The translations under genes and the position numbers were made by a program. The notes beneath the pieces were generated by a model. The model was given only the letters and a program-made list of their open reading frames with translations. It ran no database searches and was not told the origin of the DNA. 64,000 nt of DNA from Sphingobacterium composti. GTDB taxonomy: Bacteria; Bacteroidota; Bacteroidia; Sphingobacteriales; Sphingobacteriaceae. The DNA is taken from NCBI RefSeq assembly GCF_009829075.1, contig NZ_WUQZ01000018.1, forward strand, positions 1-64,000, written 5' to 3'. This document shows positions 26,432 through 34,401 of the stretch, piece after piece; the stretch's first letter is position 1, and each line of letters starts with the position of its first letter.

Positions 26432-26746
26432 ATGAAACCAGAATTCGAAAATATTTCTTTAGTAAAGAATGAAGAAGCCAAACGATTTCAATTAACCGTT
26501 GATGGTTATACAGCTTTTATAGATTACAAAGAAAGAAATGCTGTCATTACACTGATTCATACCGAAAGCCCAGAAGAACTAGCTGGTCGTGGAGTGGCAA
26601 CCGCTCTTATTGAAAAGACATTAGCTTACATTGAAGAGAAAGCGTATACGTTAGTGCCGTTATGTCCTTTGGTATTTGCCTATATCAAAAGACATCCAGA
26701 ATGGGTAAGAATTGTACGTGATGATTATAAGGAGAAATTTAAGTAG
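26432..26746 (+). CDS. Small GNAT-family N-acetyltransferase (YjdJ/COG2388-like)
   Basis: A 104-residue protein. Acetyl-CoA-binding loop ELAGRGVATALIEKTLAYIEE lies near 50-70 and the family ending VPLCPLVFAYIKRHPEW near 80-95. This short GNAT type lacks the N-terminal half of classical GNATs. The substrate is unknown. An AAGGAG purine-rich site sits about 8 bases before the ATG. An OsmC gene follows 8 bases downstream, so they are probably co-transcribed. Confidence 0.88.
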   Translation: MKPEFENISLVKNEEAKRFQLTVDGYTAFIDYKERNAVITLIHTESPEELAGRGVATALIEKTLAYIEEKAYTLVPLCPLVFAYIKRHPEWVRIVRDDYKEKFK

Positions 26747-26754
26747 AATATTTT

Positions 26755-27186
26755 ATGGATGCTAAGTCAGAAGTAAACACGATAAATGCGGAGGTAACAG
26801 CTTCAATTGCTGATGTTAAATATATAACCACTATTACCACCTTAGATGGTAAAGAAATTATTGGGGATGAACCCGAATCATTAGGTGGACAAAATAAGGG
26901 ATTTAATCCTTATGAATTGTTGGCTTCATCATTGGGAATGTGTACTGCTGCAACTTTAAAAATGTATGCTGACCGCAAAGAATTGAATCTTGGTAAAATC
27001 GAAGTTAATGTTGAATTGGTGCACAATACAACCGATAGGACAGCAACTTTTAAAAAGTCTATTTCATTTGAAAATAAAGAAATCGAAGAGAAAGATTTGA
27101 AAAGATTAATGGCAATTGCGGAAGCGTGTCCAGTCAATAAGTTGCTGTCTAATGAAATTTTGATAGAGACAAGCTTAAAAAACTAA
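26755..27186 (+). CDS. OsmC/Ohr-family protein (thiol peroxidase-like)
   Basis: A 143-residue protein. The two redox cysteines of the family are present: SSLGMCTAATLKMYADRK near 62 and EACPVNKLLSNEI near 125. LGGQNKGFNPYELLASSLG precedes the first cysteine. OsmC proteins reduce organic hydroperoxides in the cytosol. It is distinct from classical Ohr by context only, so the exact subfamily is left open. Confidence 0.9.
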   Translation: MDAKSEVNTINAEVTASIADVKYITTITTLDGKEIIGDEPESLGGQNKGFNPYELLASSLGMCTAATLKMYADRKELNLGKIEVNVELVHNTTDRTATFKKSISFENKEIEEKDLKRLMAIAEACPVNKLLSNEILIETSLKN

Positions 27187-27248
27187 GAATACTAAATTTT
27201 TTAAGTTGATCCTTTAGTGTTTTTGTAAATCTTTTTGCAATTAAATTT

Positions 27249-27256
27249 TAACTTTT
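27249..27256 (+). promoter_or_regulatory. Possible promoter -7 box for the metF leader
   Basis: TAACTTTT is one mismatch from TAnnTTTG, with a TTTG 23 bases upstream (27222-27225). It would place the RNA start about 20 bases before the riboswitch aptamer. Confidence 0.3.
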
Positions 27257-27278
27257 CAGTTAATACACCGATATTAGC

Positions 27279-27380
27279 GAAGCTTATAGAGAAAGGCAGA
27301 GGGAATAGACCCGCTGAAGCCTTAGCAACCTGTCACTGTACAAGGTGCTACATTCTACCCCCAATGGGAAAGATAAGTTT
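27279..27380 (+). ncRNA. SAM-I (S-box) riboswitch upstream of metF
   Basis: The S-box core is plain: P1 5' strand AAGCTTAT, then GAAAGGCAGAGGGAATAGAC, CCGCTGAAGCCTTAGCAACC (the conserved GAAxCC..xGCAACC joint), a variable P3 arm, AAGGTGCTACATTC, and the closing GGGAAAGATAAG. The P1 3' strand ATAAGTTT pairs with the start. S-box RNAs bind S-adenosylmethionine and turn off methionine-pathway genes. It precedes metF by about 55 bases. A downstream segment (27394-27410) is complementary to the 5' half of the aptamer (27289-27302) and may form the alternative fold. Confidence 0.93.
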
Positions 27381-27435
27381 TGGATAGACCGTACCTCTGT
27401 GTCTTTTCTCTTGGCCTAAAACGAAAAGATTAATC

Positions 27436-28392
27436 ATGAAAATCGTAGACCATATCAAAAACGCGAACGGGAAAACTTTGTTTTCTTTCGAATTATTACC
27501 TCCTGCAAAAGGTCAAGGCATCCAAAGTATTTTCAATACAATGGATTCACTGATGGAATTCAATCCTCCTTTTATCGATGTTACTTATCACAGAGAAGAT
27601 TACTTGTACAAGCAACACGATAATGGGTTGCTCGAACGTGTGGCTTATCGCAAGCGTCCTGGTACTGTGGCTATTTGTGCGGCAATAATGAATAAATACA
27701 AAGTGGATGCAGTTCCTCATCTGATTTGTGGTGGTTTTACGAAAGAAGAAACGGAAAATGCATTAATAGATTTAGATTTCTTGGGAATTGATAATGTTTT
27801 GGTTTTACGAGGCGATGCACGTAAAGGAGATGCGGATTTTATTCCTACTCCGGGCGGTCATGCTTATGCAACAGATTTATTAGAACAAGTATCTGATATG
27901 AACAATGGAAAATACTTGCATGAGGATATCGAAAACAGTTCAAAAACTAATTTCTGTATTGGCGTGGCAGGTTATCCCGAAAAGCATTTTGAAGCGCCCA
28001 ACTTTAATACGGACTTCAAGTATTTGAAGAAAAAAGTAGAAATGGGAGCTGAATTTATTGTAACTCAAATGTTTTATAACATTGAGAAATACAAAGAATT
28101 TGTGGTAAAATGCCGTGAAAACGATATTCATGTTCCTATTATTCCAGGATTAAAGCCTTTGACGACGAAGAAGCAATTGATTGCTCTACCAAAAATTTTC
28201 CACTTGGATATTCCAGAGGAATTAAGTGATGCGGTAGAAGCTTGTAAAAACAATGCGGACGTACAGAAAGTGAGTACAGAATGGATGGTCAATATGTGTA
28301 AGGAATTGATTGATTTTGGTGTGCCGGTATTGCACTTTTATACTATGAGTAATCCAGGTCCTACAAAACGAATAGTAGAAAAGTTGGTATAA
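27436..28392 (+). CDS. metF: Methylenetetrahydrofolate reductase (NAD(P)H)
   Basis: A 318-residue protein of usual MetF length. It shows the TIM-barrel FAD enzyme signatures: LFSFELLPPAKG near 17, PPFIDVTYHREDYLY near 50, PHLICGGFTKEE near 92, NVLVLRGDARKGD near 118, FIVTQMFYNIEKY near 205 and VPIIPGLKPL near 235. It reduces methylene-THF to methyl-THF for methionine synthesis. Placement under a SAM-I riboswitch fits end-product control. It is a single gene ended by the terminator at 28399. Confidence 0.96.
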   Translation: MKIVDHIKNANGKTLFSFELLPPAKGQGIQSIFNTMDSLMEFNPPFIDVTYHREDYLYKQHDNGLLERVAYRKRPGTVAICAAIMNKYKVDAVPHLICGGFTKEETENALIDLDFLGIDNVLVLRGDARKGDADFIPTPGGHAYATDLLEQVSDMNNGKYLHEDIENSSKTNFCIGVAGYPEKHFEAPNFNTDFKYLKKKVEMGAEFIVTQMFYNIEKYKEFVVKCRENDIHVPIIPGLKPLTTKKQLIALPKIFHLDIPEELSDAVEACKNNADVQKVSTEWMVNMCKELIDFGVPVLHFYTMSNPGPTKRIVEKLV

Positions 28393-28398
28393 CATATT

Positions 28399-28424
28399 AA
28401 GGAGGTCAATGACCTCCTTTTTTG
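28399..28424 (+). terminator. Intrinsic terminator after metF
   Basis: 9-bp perfect stem AAGGAGGTC/GACCTCCTT with loop AAT and a following T-run of six. It lies between convergent metF and glnS. Confidence 0.88.
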
Positions 28425-28434
28425 AATATATTTT

Positions 28435-30105
28435 TTATCCTTTTTTGACTTCTTTAGCCCACGAATCTTTTAAAGTAACTGTTCTGTTGAAAACCAAATT
28501 TTCTGGAGTTGATTTGGTGTCCAAATTGAAATATCCTAAACGGATAAATTGATATCCTTTTCCTGGGACAGCATTTGCCAAGTCAGGTTCTATATAAGCC
28601 TTTGGAATAATTGTCAAACTATTTGGATTCAACGAAGCTTTGAAATCTTCTTCAGCTGCTGGGTTTTCCACTTGGAAGAGACGGTCATACAAACGTACTT
28701 CCGCTTCTTTGGCGTGAGCCGTAGAAATCCAGTGGATCGTTCCTTTTACTTTCAATCCTGATGTATCTTCGCCAGATTTTGAATTTGGAATGTAGTTACA
28801 GTGAACTTCTGTTACATTTCCATTCTCGTCCTTTTTGAAGTCGTGACATTCTACAATATATCCGTGCTTCAAACGTACCGAAAGACCAGGACCTAGACGG
28901 AAGAATTTCTTTGGAGCATCCTCCATGAAATCTTCGCGTTCTATCCACAATTCTTTTGTGAAAGGAATGATGCGCGAACCTTCGCCACCTTCTACTTCTG
29001 GATTATTTTCGCCAACTAAATCTTCTACTTTTCCATCAGGATAGTTCGTTATGATTAATTTAATCGGGTCTAATACCGCCATTCTACGCCAAGCTGTTTT
29101 ATTCAAATCCTCACGGATACAGAATTCTAACAAACTCACGTCAATCATATTTTCGCGTTTTTGAACGCCGATACGTTCTGCGAAATTGCGAATACTTGCT
29201 GGCGTATAACCACGACGACGTAATCCTGATATCGTAGGCATACGTGGATCGTCCCAACTTTCTACATGACCTTCATTTACCAATTGTAATAATTTACGCT
29301 TGCTCATGACTGTATAAGTCATATTCAGACGTGCAAATTCATATTGTTTAGAAGGGAAAATTTCTAGTTGCTCAATCAGCCAATCGTATAATGCACGGTG
29401 CGGAATAAATTCCAATGTACATACAGAATGCGTGATTTTCTCGATAGAATCTGATTGACCGTGTGCAAAATCATACATCGGATATATGCACCAATCATTT
29501 CCTGTGCGGTGATGATGAGCATGCTTGATGCGATAAATTATCGGATCACGCATATGCATATTTGGGTTTCCCAAGTCAATTTTAGCACGTAAGACTTTTT
29601 CACCGTCTTGGTATTTACCTTCACGCATTTCTTTGAATAACCTCAAGTTCTCTTCTATAGATCTGCTGCGATAAGGTGTTGGTACGCCTGGTTCAGTAGG
29701 TGTACCCTTTGCTGACGCAATTTCTTCTGCTGTACTATCATCGACATAAGCTAAGCCATTCTCGATAAGTTTGATAGCATATTCGTATAGTGTTTCGAAA
29801 TAATCGGATGTATATAGTTCTTCAGCCCATTGGAAGCCTAACCACTGTATATCTTTCTTGATGCTTTCCACATATTCTGTGTCTTCCGTTACAGGATTTG
29901 TGTCATCAAAGCGAAGGTTTGTCTTGCCATTATATTTTTGTGCCAATCCGAAGTTAAGGCAGATGGATTTGGCATGGCCAATATGAAGATAGCCATTCGG
30001 CTCAGGAGGAAATCTTGTCAATACACGACCATCATGTTTTCCAGTTCGAAGATCTTCTTCGATGATTTCTTCAATAAAATTTAATGATTTTTCTTCCTCT
30101 ATCAT
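28435..30105 (-). CDS. glnS: Glutaminyl-tRNA synthetase
   Basis: A 556-residue class I synthetase. The HIGH motif lies in [15 protein letters not shown] (about 33-47) and the KMSKS-equivalent VMSKRKL near 268, with [12 protein letters not shown] at about 65 for the amino-acid site. The two-beta-barrel anticodon domain fills the last ~200 residues. Glutaminylation is therefore direct in this organism. The promoter box TAACTTTG ends only 4 bases before the ATG, suggesting a leaderless or nearly leaderless transcript. Confidence 0.97.
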   Translation of the reverse strand: MIEEEKSLNFIEEIIEEDLRTGKHDGRVLTRFPPEPNGYLHIGHAKSICLNFGLAQKYNGKTNLRFDDTNPVTEDTEYVESIKKDIQWLGFQWAEELYTSDYFETLYEYAIKLIENGLAYVDDSTAEEIASAKGTPTEPGVPTPYRSRSIEENLRLFKEMREGKYQDGEKVLRAKIDLGNPNMHMRDPIIYRIKHAHHHRTGNDWCIYPMYDFAHGQSDSIEKITHSVCTLEFIPHRALYDWLIEQLEIFPSKQYEFARLNMTYTVMSKRKLLQLVNEGHVESWDDPRMPTISGLRRRGYTPASIRNFAERIGVQKRENMIDVSLLEFCIREDLNKTAWRRMAVLDPIKLIITNYPDGKVEDLVGENNPEVEGGEGSRIIPFTKELWIEREDFMEDAPKKFFRLGPGLSVRLKHGYIVECHDFKKDENGNVTEVHCNYIPNSKSGEDTSGLKVKGTIHWISTAHAKEAEVRLYDRLFQVENPAAEEDFKASLNPNSLTIIPKAYIEPDLANAVPGKGYQFIRLGYFNLDTKSTPENLVFNRTVTLKDSWAKEVKKG

Positions 30106-30109
30106 GAAG

Positions 30110-30117
30110 CAAAGTTA
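30110..30117 (-). promoter_or_regulatory. -7 box abutting the glnS start codon
   Basis: The minus strand reads TAACTTTG followed by CTTC and the ATG. This is an exact TAnnTTTG match. The predicted start of transcription falls at the start codon. Confidence 0.5.
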
Positions 30118-30205
30118 CTTATATATCGTTAAATATAGGAATGTTGAGCGTAAAATATATCTGTAATTGCACTAATAAATCTAAAATACTTTTATAAATT
30201 AGAAC

Positions 30206-31447
30206 ATGAAATTTCCGCAAGCCTTAAGATATTGGATTTTGTTAATCTGTAGTCTGCCTTTATTGCTTTTAGCTAAATCGCCTAAGCCAAAAATTTTGAT
30301 TTATGGCAGTACGATGGAGGCCTATGTTGCTGCATTGCAGTCCGCTGCTTCTGGTGTTCCCACTTTATGGGTGAATCCTCAGGGATATGATTTTGGAAAA
30401 GATCAAAAACAGGTCGGTGAAGAAAATACATCTTCTTTGCTAGATGGCGGTGTAATTCATCAATTTATAAAATCAGAAGTTCAGACTACTGATTCGACAG
30501 CATTATTTCAGCAGAGGGGTAAATCGCAGTCATATCAAATACTCAGTCCAGATAATTTACTTTTTACGTCAGTTGCAAACGTAGACGTGGTTCAGATCAA
30601 ACGTGGGAAAAATTGGTCGATTTCATTATCAAATAAGCAAAAGTTTGATGTAGTAACTGTATTGGATGCGAGTGTTAATCGGCAGTTGATGCAGAAAACA
30701 ACTTTAAAAGACATACCTTCTTTTAAATATAAGAATGCGAAAGACATCACGCTAGCTGAATCTCGTGCTGTAGTTTTTTTAGGTGTGATTGGAGAAGATG
30801 TTTATGCATCAACACTGCCTGATATTCTAACTCAGAAAGAAAATTTCTATGTAGCTGATGTGAGTGGCTTAAAAGTAGAATTGTCAAAATCTTTCAGAAT
30901 GAGTTACGCACAGGTAATGGGTGCTATTGCGGGATATTGTGCTTTTTTCAAATCAACCGCTGATAAGGTCGATCTTCGTACCTTGCAAAATGAACTCTTG
31001 ATGTTTAGAGCTAGATTGCTACCAGCAATTGATGTGTCAGTTCAGGATAAGAATTTTATTTCGTTACAACGTGCCTACTTATCAGGTATTTTGCCAACAC
31101 GAGTTCTAGACGGACAGCCCATATTTGATTTAAAAGATTCAGTTCGTGTCTCTGATATTAAACCCATTATAAACCAATTTTATTCGCGGGCACAGTTGTG
31201 GTTTGTAGATAATAATCCTGAATATCTTACGCTAAAAGATGCATTAAATCTAATAAAATTTACAGCTTTTCGTGGTGAAGAATTAGATGTTGAAGTAAAG
31301 AATAAGTGGAATAAAGAATTAACTTTCGAAGGAGATTTTGATCCTTCAAAAGTTATTTCTCGTTATGAATTTGCGGTGTTATTTGATAGATACGCTTCGC
31401 CTTTTGTGAAAAAGGTAAGTCAAGACGGGGCTACTATATATCGTTAG
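30206..31447 (+). CDS. Secreted degenerate paralogue of the FAD-dependent oxidoreductase family
   Basis: A 413-residue protein with a hydrophobic signal (WILLICSLPLLLLA). Residues about 28-75 align by eye with the dinucleotide fold of the FAD oxidoreductase at 34402, but the glycine motif is lost (ILIYGSTMEAYVAALQSA against IIIGGGASGTMAAIQAS). About 200 central residues are missing. The C-terminal third again tracks that protein (LRTLQNELLMFRARLLPAIDV against IRDVQSTLLDNKAYIMPYYDV) and carries SLH-like helix patterns (SRYEFAVLFDRYASPF). FAD binding is doubtful. It could be a structural or binding protein of the neighbouring PUL. Its 3' end overlaps the convergent ROK gene by 4 bases. Confidence 0.7.
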   Translation: MKFPQALRYWILLICSLPLLLLAKSPKPKILIYGSTMEAYVAALQSAASGVPTLWVNPQGYDFGKDQKQVGEENTSSLLDGGVIHQFIKSEVQTTDSTALFQQRGKSQSYQILSPDNLLFTSVANVDVVQIKRGKNWSISLSNKQKFDVVTVLDASVNRQLMQKTTLKDIPSFKYKNAKDITLAESRAVVFLGVIGEDVYASTLPDILTQKENFYVADVSGLKVELSKSFRMSYAQVMGAIAGYCAFFKSTADKVDLRTLQNELLMFRARLLPAIDVSVQDKNFISLQRAYLSGILPTRVLDGQPIFDLKDSVRVSDIKPIINQFYSRAQLWFVDNNPEYLTLKDALNLIKFTAFRGEELDVEVKNKWNKELTFEGDFDPSKVISRYEFAVLFDRYASPFVKKVSQDGATIYR

Positions 31448-32673
31448 TCAGTGATATTCAGTAATCGATCTCTTAATAAGAGACAAGCGCCATAAGAAGC
31501 TAAGTTTTCATTTTTAAATGATAAAATAATCTTAGTGTCTCTATTTACAGTGGATAGTGAATATTTATTTACTGCATTTTTTAGCGGTAAACTTAAGTAT
31601 TCCTCAGACTTAGCAACTACACCTCCGATTATAATTAATTCGGGATTGAATATATTTATTAAAGAAGCGATACCTCTCCCTAATTTGTCTCCAATATGAT
31701 TTATAGCCTCAATGCAAAGGTTGTCATCTTTTTTCGCTGCTGCTATAATATCGTTAAGTTTAATGTCTTCTAATTTTTTAAATTTTTTGGTAAGACTACT
31801 TGTGGCGCCATTATTGATTTGTTCAGTTACTAGACGAATTAATGCATAGCCTGATGCTTCTGTTTCGAGACACCCTTTTTTACCGCATTTACAAATGATG
31901 TCGTTGTCGAAAATTGAGATGTGTCCGAATTCACCAGAAAACCCTGATTTCCCATAGTATAGCTGTCCATTAATCATAATTCCTAGTCCAATACCGTTGT
32001 CCACATTTACAAAAAGAGCGTCTTTTTCTTCTGAAAGAATTCCGCTGCTGAACTCCGCATAAGACAACGCTTTTGTGTCATTTTCTAGGAATGTTGGGAT
32101 ACCAATATTTTCCTCAAAGAATTTTGATAAAGGATCTTCATAAAAATTGAAATAAGAATAAGAATATCCTGTTCTGTAATTAATTCGACCAGACAAGTTA
32201 ATACCTATTCCCAAAATTTTAGCTTTTAGGATATTATGTTTGTCAATAAATTGATTTATTTCTTTACAGATGGCTAATAGCGATTCTTCATTGTTTTCAA
32301 GCACATAAGGGATATTATCCTTTTTGGAGACAATATCTTTCTTCATATTGATCATTGAAATGCTGAGGTTTTCACTGCCAACCTGCACACCTATAAAATA
32401 TGCGGAGTTTGCGACTAATCCATATGTATTTGGTTTTCTACCTACAGCGGAGGTGGATTTTCCGTAATCTTTTACTAACTCATCTTCAGAGAGTTCAGTT
32501 ATGCACTCGTTTATTTTGGGGATACTGATATTAAATTCTTTGCTCAATTCTGCAATGGTAGCCGTTTCATTCGTAGCAAAATAGGCTAGTATTTTTTTCT
32601 TTAGTCGAATATTTTTATAGGCGACTCCATTTTTAGTTGCCTCATGAATATCTTTAAAAAAGTTAGATGTCAT
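31444..32673 (-). CDS. ROK-family transcriptional regulator (NagC/XylR-like)
   Basis: A 409-residue protein with an N-terminal winged helix (about 25-75, TIAELSKEFNISIPKINECI) followed by a ROK domain. The ROK zinc motif is CKCGKKGCLE near 270, preceded by GFSGEFGH. The N-terminal phosphate-binding DxGxT of ROK kinases is replaced (IGVQVGSENLS), so it should be a sugar-sensing regulator rather than a kinase. It is divergent from the MFS transporter with a 216-base intergenic region, the normal position for the PUL repressor. N-acetylhexosamine or its phosphate is the likely effector, from family and context. Confidence 0.9.
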   Translation of the reverse strand: MTSNFFKDIHEATKNGVAYKNIRLKKKILAYFATNETATIAELSKEFNISIPKINECITELSEDELVKDYGKSTSAVGRKPNTYGLVANSAYFIGVQVGSENLSISMINMKKDIVSKKDNIPYVLENNEESLLAICKEINQFIDKHNILKAKILGIGINLSGRINYRTGYSYSYFNFYEDPLSKFFEENIGIPTFLENDTKALSYAEFSSGILSEEKDALFVNVDNGIGLGIMINGQLYYGKSGFSGEFGHISIFDNDIICKCGKKGCLETEASGYALIRLVTEQINNGATSSLTKKFKKLEDIKLNDIIAAAKKDDNLCIEAINHIGDKLGRGIASLINIFNPELIIIGGVVAKSEEYLSLPLKNAVNKYSLSTVNRDTKIILSFKNENLASYGACLLLRDRLLNITD

Positions 32674-32889
32674 ATAAATTATTGGCTAAATCTTTATTTA
32701 TTCAAGTTTACGGAATATTGATCGTATTTGTAAAAATTTTTAATAACTAAATTTTAATAATTGATTTTTTTTAAATATAATTGAAAACTTTTTTGTAGCT
32801 AAAAGCTAATTTATAGTAAATCTAGATTATTTTTAGTTGAAAACCTAATTTTGGTTTACAGAATCATAACATAACTAATATTCTAAACG
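32674..32889. promoter_or_regulatory. Divergent control region between ROK regulator and MFS gene
   Basis: 216 very A/T-rich bases. They contain a small dyad TAGCT-AAA-AGCTA (32796-32808), TATAGTAAA at 32812-32820 (one mismatch from the TTTAGTAAA motif seen at other PUL starts) and the palindrome ATCTAGAT close behind it. The operator function is inferred. Confidence 0.4.
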
Positions 32890-34179
32890 GTGAAAAACGA
32901 ATCCACTAAAAAGTCAATCCATCCAATATCTTGGATACCTACCACTTGGTTTGCAATGGGCCTTCCATTTGTGGCTCTGTCTGGTGCAAGTTCTATTATG
33001 TACAAAAACTTAGGTGTATCAGATGCGCAGATTGCATTTTGGACATCTCTTATAATGTTACCATGGACCTTAAAGCCTTTTTGGGGACCATTTTTAGAGC
33101 TTTATAAAACTAAAAAATTCTTTGTTTATGTAACGCAGATTTTTACTGGTATTTTATTTGGGTTAGTAGGTCTGACGCTGCAGTTAGATCATTTTTTTAG
33201 TTTTTCAATAGCAATTCTTACTATCATAGCTCTGAGTGCTTCTACTCATGATACTGCAGCTGATGGAGTGTATCTAAATGAATTGGATGCTAAAAACCAA
33301 GCAAAGTATGTTGGTTGGCAAGGAGCCTTTTACAATATCGCAAAGGTATTTTCTGGTGGGGTACTGGTCTACTTAGCTGGTGAATTAGAGCAAAAAATTG
33401 GTATTAGCAACGCGTGGATGGTGGTCATGTTCTGCTATGGTGTACTAATGATTGGGTTGGGTATATATAATGCTAAAGCATTGCCAAATTCCCAACAAGA
33501 AGCTAAAACAACTTCATTGAAAGAAGGATTTGAAACACTTAAGGATGTTATAATTACATTCTTTCAGAAAAAAAATATCTGGTATAGTTTACTCTTCGTA
33601 GTTTTCTATCGTTTTGCAGAAGGACAGGCGATCAAGATTATTCCCTTGTTTTTTAAAGCTGATCGTGCTGAAGGTGGTTTGGGGTTAAGCACATCAGAGA
33701 TAGGTTTATTGTATGGAGTATTTGGTGCGATCGCGTTCGTTTTGGGATCAATTTTGGCTGGTAATTATGTTGCTAAAAAGGGTTTGACACGCAAGACATT
33801 ACTAACGCTTTGTGCTTGTTTTAATATTCCTTTTGCGGCATATGCTTTCTTGGCGATCTTCGTTCCTACAAATCTAGTGGTAATTGCTACTGCGGTAATT
33901 GTTGAGTATTTCGGTTATGGATTCGGTTTTGTCGGTATTATATTATTTACTATGCAAAATATTGCTCCAGGGAAATATAAAATGGCGCATTATGCCTTTG
34001 GTAGCGGTCTTATCAATTTGGGTTTTATGTTGCCTTCTATGATTAGCGGTGTTTTGAGTGATTGGATGGGATATAAGGTCTTCTTTGTATGGGTTTTAGT
34101 TTCTACTATCCCTGCTTTTATTGTCACTTGGTTAGTGCCTTTGCGAAAACCAGAGGAAGTTGAGGGAGATGATTTGTAG
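32890..34179 (+). CDS. MFS transporter, AmpG-like
   Basis: A 429-residue protein starting at GTG, with about 12 membrane helices. The AmpG-type signature region LPWTLKPFWGPFLELYKTKKF lies near 57-77, and ALSASTHDTAADGVYLNEL near 117 matches the family's ASxDxAxDG block. AmpG proteins import GlcNAc-anhydromuropeptides; relatives in Bacteroidota PULs import amino-sugar oligosaccharides. First gene of the plus-strand PUL, divergent from the ROK regulator. The substrate is inferred only. Confidence 0.88.
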   Translation: MKNESTKKSIHPISWIPTTWFAMGLPFVALSGASSIMYKNLGVSDAQIAFWTSLIMLPWTLKPFWGPFLELYKTKKFFVYVTQIFTGILFGLVGLTLQLDHFFSFSIAILTIIALSASTHDTAADGVYLNELDAKNQAKYVGWQGAFYNIAKVFSGGVLVYLAGELEQKIGISNAWMVVMFCYGVLMIGLGIYNAKALPNSQQEAKTTSLKEGFETLKDVIITFFQKKNIWYSLLFVVFYRFAEGQAIKIIPLFFKADRAEGGLGLSTSEIGLLYGVFGAIAFVLGSILAGNYVAKKGLTRKTLLTLCACFNIPFAAYAFLAIFVPTNLVVIATAVIVEYFGYGFGFVGIILFTMQNIAPGKYKMAHYAFGSGLINLGFMLPSMISGVLSDWMGYKVFFVWVLVSTIPAFIVTWLVPLRKPEEVEGDDL

Positions 34180-34401
34180 TTCTAATTAATTGTTATTTAC
34201 TTATAAGATATTTATCTAGATAATTGGCAGTGATCATTTTTAATTTTTCTTAAAAAAGAACTTGTGTTTATAAATAAAATTTTATTATTTAGCTTTTGTT
34301 TTCAAAAAGTATATTTTTTTGAACAATAGACGGTAAAATATAATTGCATAAGTAATTTCTTTAGATCGTTTACTAACGTTTAATATTTTGAACCATATAC
34401 A
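34180..34401 (+). promoter_or_regulatory. Intergenic control region before the FAD oxidoreductase
   Basis: 222 A/T-rich bases separate the MFS gene from the next gene. They include TTTACTAAC at 34369-34377, within the near-palindrome CGTTTACTAACG, similar to the TTTACTAAA dyad before susC. No confident -7 box or terminator was found. This suggests a second transcription start within the PUL. Confidence 0.35.
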
